Origin: Caenorhabditis elegans
Lineage: Eukaryota > Nematoda > Chromadorea > Rhabditida > Rhabditidae
Length of the DNA: 64,000 nucleotides
NCBI RefSeq assembly: GCF_000002985.6
Contig: NC_003281.10
Location: 11,346,001-11,410,000 of the forward strand
Direction of reading: 5' to 3'
Shown: in pieces, positions 54,901 through 64,000 of the stretch
Numbering within the stretch: position 1 is the first letter of the stretch
Layout of the letters: the number at the start of each line of letters is the position of its first letter
Notes under the pieces: model-generated
The model's input: only the letters and a program-made list of their open reading frames with translations
Told to the model about the DNA's origin: nothing
The model's database searches: none
Made by a program: the position numbers and the translations under genes

Positions 54901-55886
54901 TGAATTTCCCGCCAAAAATTTCCTAAAAATTTGAATTTCCGCCGATTTTTTCACAGAATATTTGAATTTCCCACCAAAAATTTCCTAAAAAGTTTGAATA
55001 CCCAGCCGATTCTTTTCACAGGGAGTTTGAATTTTCCGTGAAAAATTTCCTAGAAATTTTGAATTTCCCGTCAAAATATTCCTTGAAAAATTAAAATTTC
55101 CGCGAATATTTTCCTAAAAATTTGAATTTCCCGCCAGAATTTTTCCTAAAAATTGAATTTTCCGCCAATATTTTCCTAGAAAAATTGAACTTCCCGCTAG
55201 AAATTTTCAGAAAATTTGAATTTCGTGCCAAAAAAATTTCAGAAAATTTTAAATTCCCGCCAGGATTTTTCTTTTTAATTTTAAAATTGCCGCCAATAAT
55301 ATTCTTCTTCTGAGCGATTTCTGAGCGAAAAAATTGATTAAATCAAGAACCCACAAGATCATAAAAATAAATAAAACATTTCACAAAAACTCTTCAGGCT
55401 GCTACTACTTTAACGAAACTCACACCGACCTCTTGCTCCGAGTCGACGAACACGCTTACAATGGGCTCATTGAGCACGTTTGCTCAAAACGACAAGAATA
55501 TCCAGCCATTGTTCAGTATTACACACAGGTAATAGAACAGAATTCTCGTATATTTCTGCGTGTTTTCCACTTCCTCTGTCCCCTTAAAACCTAGTTAAAG
55601 TACTTTCATGTCAAAAAAATTCTTCTTCAGGTTCGAAAAGACGTCGATGTGAAACATCCGACTAATAAAGGAGTTAATCGAAACTTCCCGGAGCCCCTCC
55701 AAAAACTAATTGACGAGGATATAAACGTGAGAAAAGAAAAAATTCAGGAAAGAAAAACTTAAAAATGTTTTTTTCTTAAAGGTCCGGTGGCTTCATACCT
55801 CGTCAGTCCATTTCATTAAAAACGAGGAGAAGCCGAGGAGTTACACACGATTCTTGCCAGATTCGAGGATACCGTTGGGAAAATAA
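51941..55886 (+). CDS. Secreted protein with two MIG-18-like fibronectin-I-type modules
   Basis: Seven exons join in phase to 247 aa: 51941-52025, 53588-53687, 54322-54446, 54490-54591, 55398-55528, 55631-55726, 55782-55886. A signal peptide covers residues 1-19 (MQFLIYSVLLLVIVRSSIA). Two cysteine modules follow: residues about 31-70 (C-x-C..WYGACKVNGKKWVDDD..YSCDG..FTGC) and about 105-142 (FCEFNGTKIRVGKEYQDG, then FQWLC..GRWITGCYY). The pattern C-x-NG-x(4)-G-x-W/F-C-x(n)-GC is that of the MIG-18 type fibronectin-I-like domain common in nematode extracellular proteins. The C-terminal 110 residues have one Cys and no family I recognise. Extracellular or basement-membrane location is inferred. 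Introns hold a MITE-like element (intron 1), a heptanucleotide satellite (intron 2) and GGGAAATTCAAA repeats (intron 4); intron 3 is only 43 bp. Confidence 0.82.
52060..52436. repeat. ATTTGGCAATTTTCCAAAATTCACC repeats, intron 1
   Basis: Degenerate 20-40 bp units (CAATTTACCAAAATTTGGCA) in the first intron of the secreted Fn1-like gene. Their complement resembles the GCCAAAATT field at 33.4-34.6 kb. Confidence 0.75.
53144..53320. mobile_element. CACGTGGTGTCAG palindromic MITE-like element, copy 2
   Basis: 177 bp from CACGTTGTGTCAGGCTGTCC to CTCTGACACCACGTG. The outer inverted repeat is about 13 bp and a longer inner pair is TTTGATCTACAAAAAATGCGG with CCGCATTTTTTGTAGATC. No open frame. No clear target duplication was seen. 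Confidence 0.78.
53831..54270. repeat. (AAATTAT)n satellite, about 440 bp
   Basis: About 63 copies of the 7-bp unit TATAAAT, with single changes (TTAGAAATT near the left end and three ATTGTAAATT variants). It lies in intron 2 of the Fn1-like gene, flanked by TCACCAT on both sides. Confidence 0.97.
54640..55310. repeat. GAATTTCCCGCCAAAA repeats, intron 4
   Basis: About 20 degenerate 30-33 bp units of AAATTTGAATTTCCCGCCAAAAATTTTCCT, the complement of the GGCGGGAAATTCAAATT family in other introns. Confidence 0.8.
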
Positions 55887-55948
55887 TTTATGTTAGGATG
55901 TATATAATTTGCTAGATCTCACACTTATTCGTATTTTGCTTTTTTACT

Positions 55949-56121
55949 CACGTGGTGCCAGGCTGTCCCATTACGGTTTGATCTACAAAAATGCGGGAAT
56001 TTTTCGCCCAAAAAATGTGACGTCAGCACGTTCTTAACCATGCGAAATCGGTTGGGAACTCTGAGTCTCTTTTCCCGCATTTTTTGTAGATCTACGAAAT
56101 GAGACACTCTGACACCACGTG
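55949..56121. mobile_element. CACGTGGTGTCAG palindromic MITE-like element, copy 3
   Basis: 173 bp from CACGTGGTGCCAGGCTGTCC to CTCTGACACCACGTG, with intact ends. The interior matches copy 1 closely, including GTGACGTCAGCACGTTCTTA. It begins 63 bp after the stop of the Fn1-like gene and may lie in its 3' UTR. Confidence 0.8.
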
Positions 56122-56349
56122 GTCGCTTGAAAAATGAATTTTGGCCTTTCTACACAATTGTTTTTTTGTTTTTGACCTCCGAAAATTGTGGCAAATTATT
56201 GAAATAAATGTCGTCAGAGTGGCCTAAAAAATTTTATAAATGATTTTTTAAATTTTTCAGTAAAAAATTTCAATGACCCAGTGAGCGCAAATGAATAACC
56301 TGCAATGTTTTGTTTTTTAGTCTTAAACATAATTTTGAAAATTGATTTT

Positions 56350-56720
56350 TAGATTCACATTTTTCGGCAAGGGCTTTTTTTTCGGCAAATGGGAATCTTA
56401 AAATGTGCCAGTTCGGCGAATTCCGGGAAATTCGGAAAAATCGGCAAATTTGCCGTGCTCAAGAAACTCTGAAACTCTGAAAAATGTCATACTTTTTGAT
56501 GGTTTTTGAAGCTTCAAAACTAATGAATTTCTGGTTTCTGAATAAGTTCCGTGTAGCGTGTGCTTGAGCATCAAAATTACTCAATTTTGTATTATTTTAC
56601 TAAATTTTTAGGAACGAAATCAATAGTTTTGGTCAAAATTTTATTGTCAAATTTTTGATGTGTGTGGCGAATTCCGAAATTTGACGCACTCGGCAAACTT
56701 CGGCAAATTTCGGCAACTTA
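56350..56720. repeat. CGGCAAATTGCCGG-family composite repeat, copy B (inverted)
   Basis: Shares, in inverse orientation, the middle block of the element at 8755-9412: GACAAATTTTTGATGTGTG, AATAGTTTTGGTCAAAATT and GTGCTTGAGCATCAAAATTA correspond to reverse-complement segments at 9160-9300. Confidence 0.65.
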
Positions 56721-57157
56721 AGCATTCCACTAAAACAGATTCAGATTTAAATCTCCTATCAAGCATTCCACAGCTAATCGCTCACTTGGGACATGTTAAG
56801 ATTCACAGATAATTCTAGAAGCTTTGAAGATTTTCCATACTATTCGCTGCTATTTGTTTATTTTTTCTCAAGAAATCACAGTTCAAGTTTGCATATACTT
56901 GTGACGTTTCAGCATGAAGCATCACACACAAACACAGGGGGTTGAATATCAATGATTATCAGGGGGCAAGGGAGAGAGAGAAAATGAACGGTTTATAGGA
57001 ATATGTGTGTGTGTTTGTGTTTGTGTTTGAATCTATATGCACAGTGAAAAAAGGAGAAGCGGGGTGAAAAGCAGAACAAAAAGCTTTTTTTTCAACGTTC
57101 TGTGTCAGAGTTTCAATAGGAATTTCCATAGAAGTTTCCATATTTCTTGTGCTGAGA

Positions 57158-58197
57158 ATGTCTGTTGGTTATAGCTTGGTCATTTTGGTGAGTTATAAAT
57201 TAGGACTTTACAAAAAATGTTTAAAAAAACATTGAAAAATTTGATAACAAAATTTAGTAATAGGATTAGAGATTTCATAGTAATGCCAGTAAGAGAAAAT
57301 TGCTCAGAAAGAATTTTCTAGTAAGGCCTGAAACCAGCCCGCCTCACGCCAGCCTTCTGCCTCTTTTTTTGAATTTTTAAGTGAATTTACAAATTTCATA
57401 TTTTCTCATTTCTATCAATTAGATGAAAATTAGGCGGAGATCGCCGTAAGGTTAGGCAGGCAGGCGTTGTAACGCCTAAAATTCCAAAAGTTTTAAAACG
57501 AAAAAAAATGAGTCGGTGGTTTCAAAAAAGTTTTTTGTTTGCAGCCGCTGCAACAAGTCGACTCAGATTTCACCTAAATTAAGGCCACTTTTTGAGTCAC
57601 CATAACTTTTTTTTAGGAACATTTTCAAGAAGTTTCAGTATGAAATTCGGTGATTTTAGACATTTTCAAGTATAATAAAGCAATAAAAAATTTGACTACA
57701 CTACTTTAAAATATGACGAAGTAGAACTTATGTAATTCTACAAGTGATAAGCCAATAGATTTTTATTCAGCTTGTTAATGAAACTGTCAGTAATAAAATT
57801 TCAGACAATATTCCTATCATTTTGTTTTGTTTCCTGTAACACAACAGAAACCAACTCCACAACCACCCCAATTCCCCATTCAACATCCGAAGCCCCACTC
57901 AAATGTACTCGAGACTATCACTGCCCATCCTCGTGCGATGTTTGCCGGTCTGGAATTTGCACTCATATTCTGAATCTCAGCTGCTCCCGTGATTATCACT
58001 GTCCTGCTTGTGAAGTATGCCGGTCAGGGAAGTGTATTGGAGGTGAAGAACAAAAGAAATGCGAGACTGAAAACGATTGTGAAGCTGGTGGCTGGTGTAT
58101 GGAGGGAAGATGTGTTGAGAACAAGTGCGATGAAGATTCCGATTGTGCAGTAGAGAGAGCCATTTGTAAAGTTGGAGTTTGTGAGAGAGTTTCATAA
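57158..58197 (+). CDS. Small cysteine-rich secreted protein, 140 aa
   Basis: Two exons in phase 0: 57158-57187 (MSVGYSLVIL, donor gtgagt) and 57805-58197. The joined start MSVGYSLVILTIFLSFCFVSC is a better signal peptide than an unspliced start at 57772 or 57778, and TTTCAG precedes 57805. After a Thr/Ser-rich linker come four repeats of about 22 residues with four cysteines each, C-x(5)-C-x(3-7)-C-x(4)-C: CTRDYHCPSSCDVCRSGIC, CSRDYHCPACEVCRSGKC, CETENDCEAGGWCMEGRC and CDEDSDCAVERAICKVGVC. The pattern resembles EB/Dickkopf-like or WAP-like disulfide modules. It is probably an extracellular binding or inhibitor protein; the function is unknown. A poly(A) signal AATAAA is at 58298-58303. Confidence 0.75.
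57327..57420 (+). repeat. CCTGAAACC-GCCTCACGCC dispersed repeat, copy 2
   Basis: Matches 41832-41930 in the same orientation and lies in the intron of the cysteine-rich secreted gene. Followed by GGCAGGCAGGCGTTG at about 57456-57470. Confidence 0.7.
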
Positions 58198-59472
58198 TTT
58201 TTGTTTGAGCCCTGTATTTATTTTTTGTTTTCGAGTTACGAATGGCTGCCTATGCAAATGTAACTCGTACGATTTTTTTTTGGGCATTTTTATTTCAAAT
58301 AAATGTTCTTTACATAGTTCATGTCTTTGAACTCTAAATTCACAATTTGTGTTAGCATGTAAAAATGAAAAGGAACGAAGTTTATGAAATATATAAATTA
58401 AAAAAATAACTCGAAAAGAAAATCAGCATAAACGGCAAATCTGCAAATTACCGGAATTTGAAAATTTCCGGCAAATCGGCAAATCGGCAAATTGCCGGAA
58501 TTGAAAACTTTCGGCAAATCGGCAAAACGGCATAACGGCGGAATTGAAAATTTTCGCAAATCGGCAAATCGGCAAATTTCCGAAATTGAAAATTTTCGGC
58601 AAATCGGCAAAACGGCAAACTGCCGGAAGTGAAAATTTCCGGCAAATCGGCAAAACGGAAAATTTCCGAATTTGCCGGAAACTGGCGATTGCTGAAAATT
58701 CTCAGCAAATTGTGGTTTTGGACATTTTTTTTTGGAAATTTCTGAATTTCAGTGTTAATCGGCAAAATTGTAAGCAAAAAAAATTCTACAAAATGAGACT
58801 ATTGAGCATGTTCCCCCGAAATTTTTTATTAAAATTTAATAATACAATATAGAAAAATATTTTCTATATCTGGAAATAATTTTTATTTGACTTGGAACAA
58901 CCGAAAAAGTGTTCAAAAATTGTCCGATAGTTGAAAATTGCCAATCAGTTTTTCGGCAATTTTTACCGGCAATTTTAAACTTTCGGACAAATTTTGAAAG
59001 TTTTCTGAAGTCAAATTAAAGTTATTTTCAGATAGAGCAAATATTTTTCTATTTTGTATCATTAAATTTTAATGAAAAATATTGGGGGGAACATGCCCAA
59101 CAGTCTAATTTTGTAGAATTTTGTAGAATTACCCCTGCTATGAATGTTTCTACATTTATTTTGAAAAGTAAGCTCTATGAAATTATCTAAAGATTTAAAA
59201 TAAAGTTTCCGGCAAATCGGCAAAATTTTGCCAATTTGCCAAATTTTTCTTCCCCGACTAAAATAGTGTTCTCCAGAACACACTCCCCCCCCCCCATATT
59301 TCTGCGTCTCTCACACAGAAGGGTCTCCCTCTTTCTCACTCCATCCGTTCAATTCTTCCTGTGAACCAAGGTCAGTACATCTTCCTTTCTCCGTATTATT
59401 TCTTTAAACCAACCTACTTTTTGTCTATATTACCTATTTACAAATGCGGTTTTGACCCATAAAACCTAATAA
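58198..59472. other. Intergenic; CGGCAAATTGCCGG array at 58430-58770
   Basis: Dense CGGCAAATCGGCAAA units at 58430-58680, then the companion segment ending AATCGGCAAAATTGTA. A poly(C) run is at about 59285-59294. 59370-59472 is a pyrimidine-rich leader before the second GT92 gene. Confidence 0.65.
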
Positions 59473-62400
59473 ATGCGACTCAAATGGGCGGTTCGAAGAA
59501 TTTCAGTCATTTTTCTAGTTTTACTGATTTTTATTTTCATCTTTTGGAAATTCAAGGAGACTAAATTTGGCGAGGAGGTAAATTTTCCAAAAAAAAAAAT
59601 TACAAAACATATATACATAATCATACATTTTCCAGAACTCCCCTGATTACGAGGACAACTTTGATGCTGAAAAAGATGAAATATTTGTGAAAAACTACTT
59701 GAAACTAATGCAAATGGGCCGTGCACCAGCTCGCCCAGTTGTTGAGAAGAAGCATAATGTCGAGGAATCCTATTGGTGCTTTTTGAGCCCACCGAAAAAT
59801 GTTAGAAAGCCTAGAAGTTGGCTGAAAATGGCTGGAATTGAAGTGTATTCAGCGTATTTTGATGATCGGGAGAATTCTTTGTTTCCGGGAAATTCTGCGA
59901 TTCAGGTTTGAGATTTTGAGATTTTTCGTGCCTGCCTACCTATGCCTACCTATTGCTCATCACTTAGATTTCAACTTCTTCCCCTTATAGGCAGGTAGGC
60001 CCATGATTTGTGAAAGCTTCAAATCATTTCTAAAAATGTATCTTAATTTTCTCATATTTTTCAATAAACGGTTGAAAGTTTTCAAAACTTTTAAATTAAA
60101 TAGAATCTAAATAGTTCCAAAAAAATACTAACAACAAGGCACCGCGCATTTATTGGCTTTTTGAACTATAATAAATTTATTAAATATTTTTTCCAGATTC
60201 TTGCAATGTCAAACCACTCAATTGAGTCAAAAATCCAGATCTACTGCAATATATTTACGCCAACTTCATATTCAACAGTAAAAGGGTACATTCGAGATAT
60301 CTGGCAGACTGGTTGGGATCCGAGAGACTCATTTCAAGTTCCCAGCTTAATAACTTGCCCGATCCCTAAAAGACTAGACCATGCTGAAAATATGCAAGTT
60401 TCTATAACGAGGAAACGGTGTAGAGATGTAGAGGTATCGATGAAAGTTATTATGAATCCGCAGAATTTGGGTCCCGAAGGGAAAAAAGACGTGGCAGTTT
60501 GTGTGAAAGGGCTGGATTATCAGGTAAACAAGATATGGGTGGAGTGTATTTTATGGTTTTTGAAGCGTTTTTTTGCTAGTTCTAATTATTTAGTTTAAAA
60601 AAAATTCAATTTGAAAAGTTTCACATAAAATTGCACAACATTAAGCCCTGTCCTAGCTCTAGATAAATTTGAACTTGATAAATCAAGCATGCCTATGTGC
60701 CTACATCTTGCCTTCCAGCTACTTGTGGGTTTTCTGTTTTCATATTTTTAAGAAAATCATATTTTTTAAATGTTCGGTAATTGTCAGAAAATTCTAATAT
60801 ACCAAATTATTTCGATTTAATTGAAAACATGCGAAGTTTGCAAAAATTACGAAAACAGTTAAGAAAAAAAATAATTTTTTGAAATATCAAAACAATCCAA
60901 ATATTTGAAAAATTGAAATTTGATTTTTTTTCAATTTTTTTAAAAATTCAGCTAGAATTGAAATCCCGGTAGGTAAACACGTAGGCACAAAGTAGCCTGT
61001 TATCGCCTTGATACAAAAAAACTTACAATTTTGCAGGAAGACATTTCTGGCCGACTCCTGGAATGGATTGAAATGCAGTACCTATTTGGAGCAGATTCTG
61101 TGTCAATATACCATTTCTACCTTACAAATCAAACTCATAAAGTGTTAGACTATTATGAAAAGCACACAAATCTCAAAGTAGTGAGTTAGACAATTTTAAT
61201 TTCTGGCAATTTGCCGGTTTGCCGATTTGCCAGAAGTTTTCAATTCTGTCAATTTGCCAAATTTGCCAGAAAATTTTAATTTCGACAACTTGCCAAATTT
61301 GCCGAAAATTTTTAATCCTGGCAAATTGCCGAATGTTCCGGAAATTTTTAACTTCAGCAAATTGCCGGTTTGCCAATTTTCCGGAAATTTTCAATTCCGG
61401 CAATTTGCCAAATTTTCCAGAAATTTTCAATACCGGCAATTTGCCGATTTACCGAATTTGCCAGAAATTTTCAATTCCGGCAACTTGCCAAATTTGCCGG
61501 AAATCTTTAGTTCCGGCAATAAGCCGATTTGTCGAATTTGCCGGAAATTTTTAATTTCAGCAAAATGCCGGTTTGCCAAATTTTTCAGAGGTTTTTAATT
61601 CCGGCAATTTGCCAAATTTTCCAGATATTTTCAATACCGGCAATTTGCCGATTTGCCGAATTTGCCGGAAATTTTCAATTCCGGCAGATTTCCAAATTTG
61701 CCGGTCTGCCGGAAAATATCGCTTGCCGCTTTGAATTATGCATTAATTGGTTTCCGTTTCCAGATCCCCCTCTCCTTGCCATCTGGAAATCCAAATAGTC
61801 CAATAGAGCGGAGCAAGTACCTGAAAGAGAACCGACCTCAGAAACGTCGTCATGAACTTCTTCCTTACAATGACTGTTTCTACAATTATATTCATACACA
61901 TCGATACGTATTGATTATTGATATTGATGAAGTGATAGTACCAATTCAGTTTGATAATTATGGTAATTTTATTTGGCACTTTTTTCGAAATTTTTTGAAT
62001 TGGAACATGGAAATTTTGAGAAAGACTTTCAAAACGTTCCCAGAAAATATTTAGATTTATTTTCATAAATTTCCAAAAAATTTTTTTTGCAGGCGATCTA
62101 CTTCGAGATTTTGAAGCCAAATCATTTGGATATCGTTTGAGCTCAATATCTAGTCGAAATGTTTTCAAATTTCCATCAAATTTTACAATATTTCCACGTC
62201 ATCAATATATGATCTCAAATAGGAAACGATCGAGGAAAACTAGCACAAAAGGAGAATATGGAAAGAGTTTTAGTAGGTCAGTGAGAGAACTGTTTTGTTT
62301 AATTTTTGCCTAAAAATCTATTGAGTTTTCGAATGCCCACAATTTCAAAAACCATCTTTTATTGATCATTCGCACCGTTGCAATTTTTTTTGGAAAATTT

Positions 62401-63316
62401 GAAATTTTTAAGTTTCCAAAGTATGTGATAGTTTTTTGGAAATTTTTGAAGATTTTGAATATATTGGAATTTTTTTCGGAAACATTAAAAATGTGACAAT
62501 TTAGGAATTTTTTATAGAAAATTTAAGATTTTTTAACTTTCGGGATTTTTTGGAATTTTTTAAAGAAAATCATACAAATTTTAAGTTTACAGAGTATTTC
62601 AAAATTTGAGATTTGTAGATTTTTCTGGAATTTTTTTTGTTGGAAGATTCGAAAATTTAAATTTTAGAAATTTTTTTTGGAAAATTTAAAATTTTGGAAT
62701 ATTAAAATTTTTCAAATATTAACTTGAAATATTTCGGGTTTTTTGAATTTTAAAAAATTCGGAGTTTTCAAATTCACAAAAATTGAAATCTGGAAATTTT
62801 TAGATTTTTATATATTTTAAAAATCAAAAGTTTTCAAGAAATGTGAAATTTTTGTAAAATGTGACTATTTGAAAATTTTGGCATATTGAAATTTCAATCA
62901 AAATAAAAGTTATCGGAATTTTTGGGAATTTAAAATTGTTCAGAATATTTGAAATTTTGTAACGCTTTTGAATTTTTAGAATTTTCAATTTTCCCAAAAT
63001 TAAATATTTTGTGATTCCTAAATCCAAATGGGATTCCTAGAATCCGCCTAAGTTTCCAAATTTCAGTACCGCCACAGTTGCCACTGTATTCAACCATTTT
63101 GCACTACACAAGCTCTCTCCATCAGTTGCAAAATCTCAATACTTTTCCACATCAGAAGCTTTAAAATTACACTATAAATCGGAATGCCCATGGGAATCTC
63201 GAAATGAGTGTCATCAGTTGGAATATGATGTCATTGAGGATACAAGTCTAGATAAATATGAAGAACGACTAAGGAAACGGGTCGATGAAGTAGCAATGGA
63301 GATTGGATTGACTTGA
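59473..63316 (+). CDS. Glycosyltransferase family 92 (DUF23) protein, gene 2
   Basis: Seven exons join in phase to 492 aa: 59473-59577, 59636-59905, 60197-60523, 61037-61180, 61764-61962, 62093-62276, 63067-63316. The N-terminus is a short basic tail and a transmembrane anchor at residues 10-28 (SVIFLVLLIFIFIFW), giving a type II Golgi topology. The luminal domain has VAVCVKGLDYQ, LLEWIEMQYLFGADSVSIY, and the metal-binding DxD region VLIIDIDEVIVP. A late segment, SSTATVATVFNHFALHKL, aligns with the expected end of the catalytic fold. Exon 6 ends at 62276 (donor gtcagt); the nearer gtaggt at 62273 would break the frame. It differs from gene 1 in exon structure and sequence, so this is a member of another GT92 subfamily, not a recent tandem copy. 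The sugar and acceptor are unknown. Intron 4 is filled with CGGCAATTTGCCG repeats. Confidence 0.88.
61195..61730. repeat. CGGCAATTTGCCGAATTTGCC array in GT92 gene 2 intron 4
   Basis: About 12 units of 35-45 bp, consensus GGAAATTTTCAATTCCGGCAATTTGCC. It produces overlapping spurious frames on both strands. Confidence 0.85.
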
Positions 63317-64000
63317 AAATTATTTAAACATGAAGTCTCATACTTATTCTGTGTTTATTGTATTCAGTACCCAAAGTTAGACGAAAAATAGATTGTTAGA
63401 CGAAAAAATAGATTGTCAGACGAAAAAATATTGTCAAAAAAAATTGAAAAATAGATTTTGTGTTAGACGAAAAATAAAGTTTTGGCGAGAGATTCAAGAT
63501 TTTTTTGTAAATTGATGCCAAATTCTTGGCGGGTAAAATTGACATCTCAACAATATACTGCAAACATTACTGCAAACTTACAGGTTTTTTCGTAGAGGAA
63601 TCTGAAAATTAATGAAAAAAACTCGTGGACTTTTCTAAAAAAAATTAACAGTCAAGAGTGTTTTATTTGATTTTTTAAAATTTTATTTCAGAAAAAAAAT
63701 CATAATTTTTTTGAAAAAATTTCGAAACAATTCGAGTGCAAATTTGTATTTATTTACCGTAAAAAAAAAACTGAAAATCGAATATTTTGAGCCAAAAAAT
63801 TCAATTTTTTCTCAATTGGGAAAATCAGACGGGAAAATTTAAAAAATCATAAAAATGAGTCTAGAAGATTACTGAAACTATCTAGAGAACTCCAAGTTTT
63901 CTTCTGGAATAATCTGAATTTTTTGAAGATTTTGGAAATTTAAAAAAAATTGCAATGTTCTAGAGTTTTTAGATAATACTGCAATAATTGTATTGTTCTC
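63317..64000. other. 3' region of GT92 gene 2
   Basis: 63375-63475 has short tandem TTAGACGAAAAATAGATTG repeats and an AATAAA at about 63471 that may be the poly(A) signal. The remainder is AT-rich with no feature I can support. Confidence 0.5.

Larger units (their letters stand above)
55887..57157. other. Intergenic with MITE copy and inverted composite repeat
   Basis: Contains the MITE-like copy at 55949-56121 and the composite CGGCAAA repeat at about 56350-56720. GTGTGTGTGTTTGTGTTTGTG at about 57005-57027 precedes the next gene. Confidence 0.6.

Noticed and set aside
54642..55313. Frames of NFPPKIFSE-type repeats
   Set aside because: Translation of the GAATTTCCCGCCAAAA intronic repeat.
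62261..62273. Donor gtaggt at 62273 for exon 6 of GT92 gene 2
   Set aside because: It leaves a pending base that shifts the last exon out of frame; gtcagt at 62277 keeps the frame.
1..64000. CRISPR arrays, prophage or bacterial operon features
   Set aside because: Tandem repeats here have no unique equal-length spacers, and the gene structures are spliced nematode genes.

Overview
The window is nematode nuclear DNA and almost certainly Caenorhabditis elegans. It is AT-rich, the introns have short 5' GT sites and TTTTCAG acceptors, and TTAGGC-type repeats are present. The reconstructed proteins match alpha-tubulin TBA-7 (444 aa), collagen prolyl 4-hydroxylase alpha subunit DPY-18/PHY-1 (559 aa) and neuropeptide precursor NLP-21. 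These genes neighbour one another on C. elegans chromosome III; that placement is from memory and not checked. I rebuilt every gene by hand by joining exons across GT..AG junctions and checking the reading phase.

Layout. 1-14.4 kb: the 5' exon of a START-domain gene on the minus strand leaves the window at the left edge. It is followed by about 14 kb of repeat-rich DNA whose only certain genes are two identical tRNA-Val(AAC) genes. 14.4-20.0 kb: a TANC-like P-loop plus ankyrin-repeat gene (+). 20.8-22.3 kb: a small secreted protein gene (+), convergent with tba-7 (-, 22.4-25.8 kb). 27.0-32.0 kb: dpy-18 (-). 36.2-42.6 kb: a glycosyltransferase family 92 (GT92, old DUF23) gene (+), convergent with nlp-21 (-, 43.4-47.2 kb). 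51.9-55.9 kb: a secreted protein with two MIG-18-like fibronectin-I-type modules (+). 57.2-58.2 kb: a small cysteine-rich secreted protein (+). 59.5-63.3 kb: a second GT92 gene (+).

Much of the gene complement belongs to the secretory or extracellular world: collagen hydroxylation in the ER, Golgi-type glycosyltransferases, a neuropeptide precursor and three small secreted proteins. No operon structure is evident. The non-coding DNA is dominated by short dispersed repeat families, each concentrated in its own stretch: CTACAGTA (0-0.25 and 19-25 kb), GCAGCCGACA (15-33 kb), GTTGACAA fold-backs (21-33 kb), CGGCAAATTGCCGG (8-9, 20 and 37-62 kb), TTAGGC-like (42-47 kb) and GGCAGGC (41-61 kb).

I did not find a clearly undescribed multi-gene system. 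The most interesting structures are: a 324-bp solo LTR with a 5-bp target duplication in a tba-7 intron; a tRNA-derived element in another tba-7 intron; a near-identical 349-bp tandem triplication in dpy-18 intron 1; a stray copy of a GT92 terminal exon inside the nlp-21 intron; a 440-bp heptanucleotide satellite inside an intron; and three copies of a roughly 175-bp palindromic MITE-like element.
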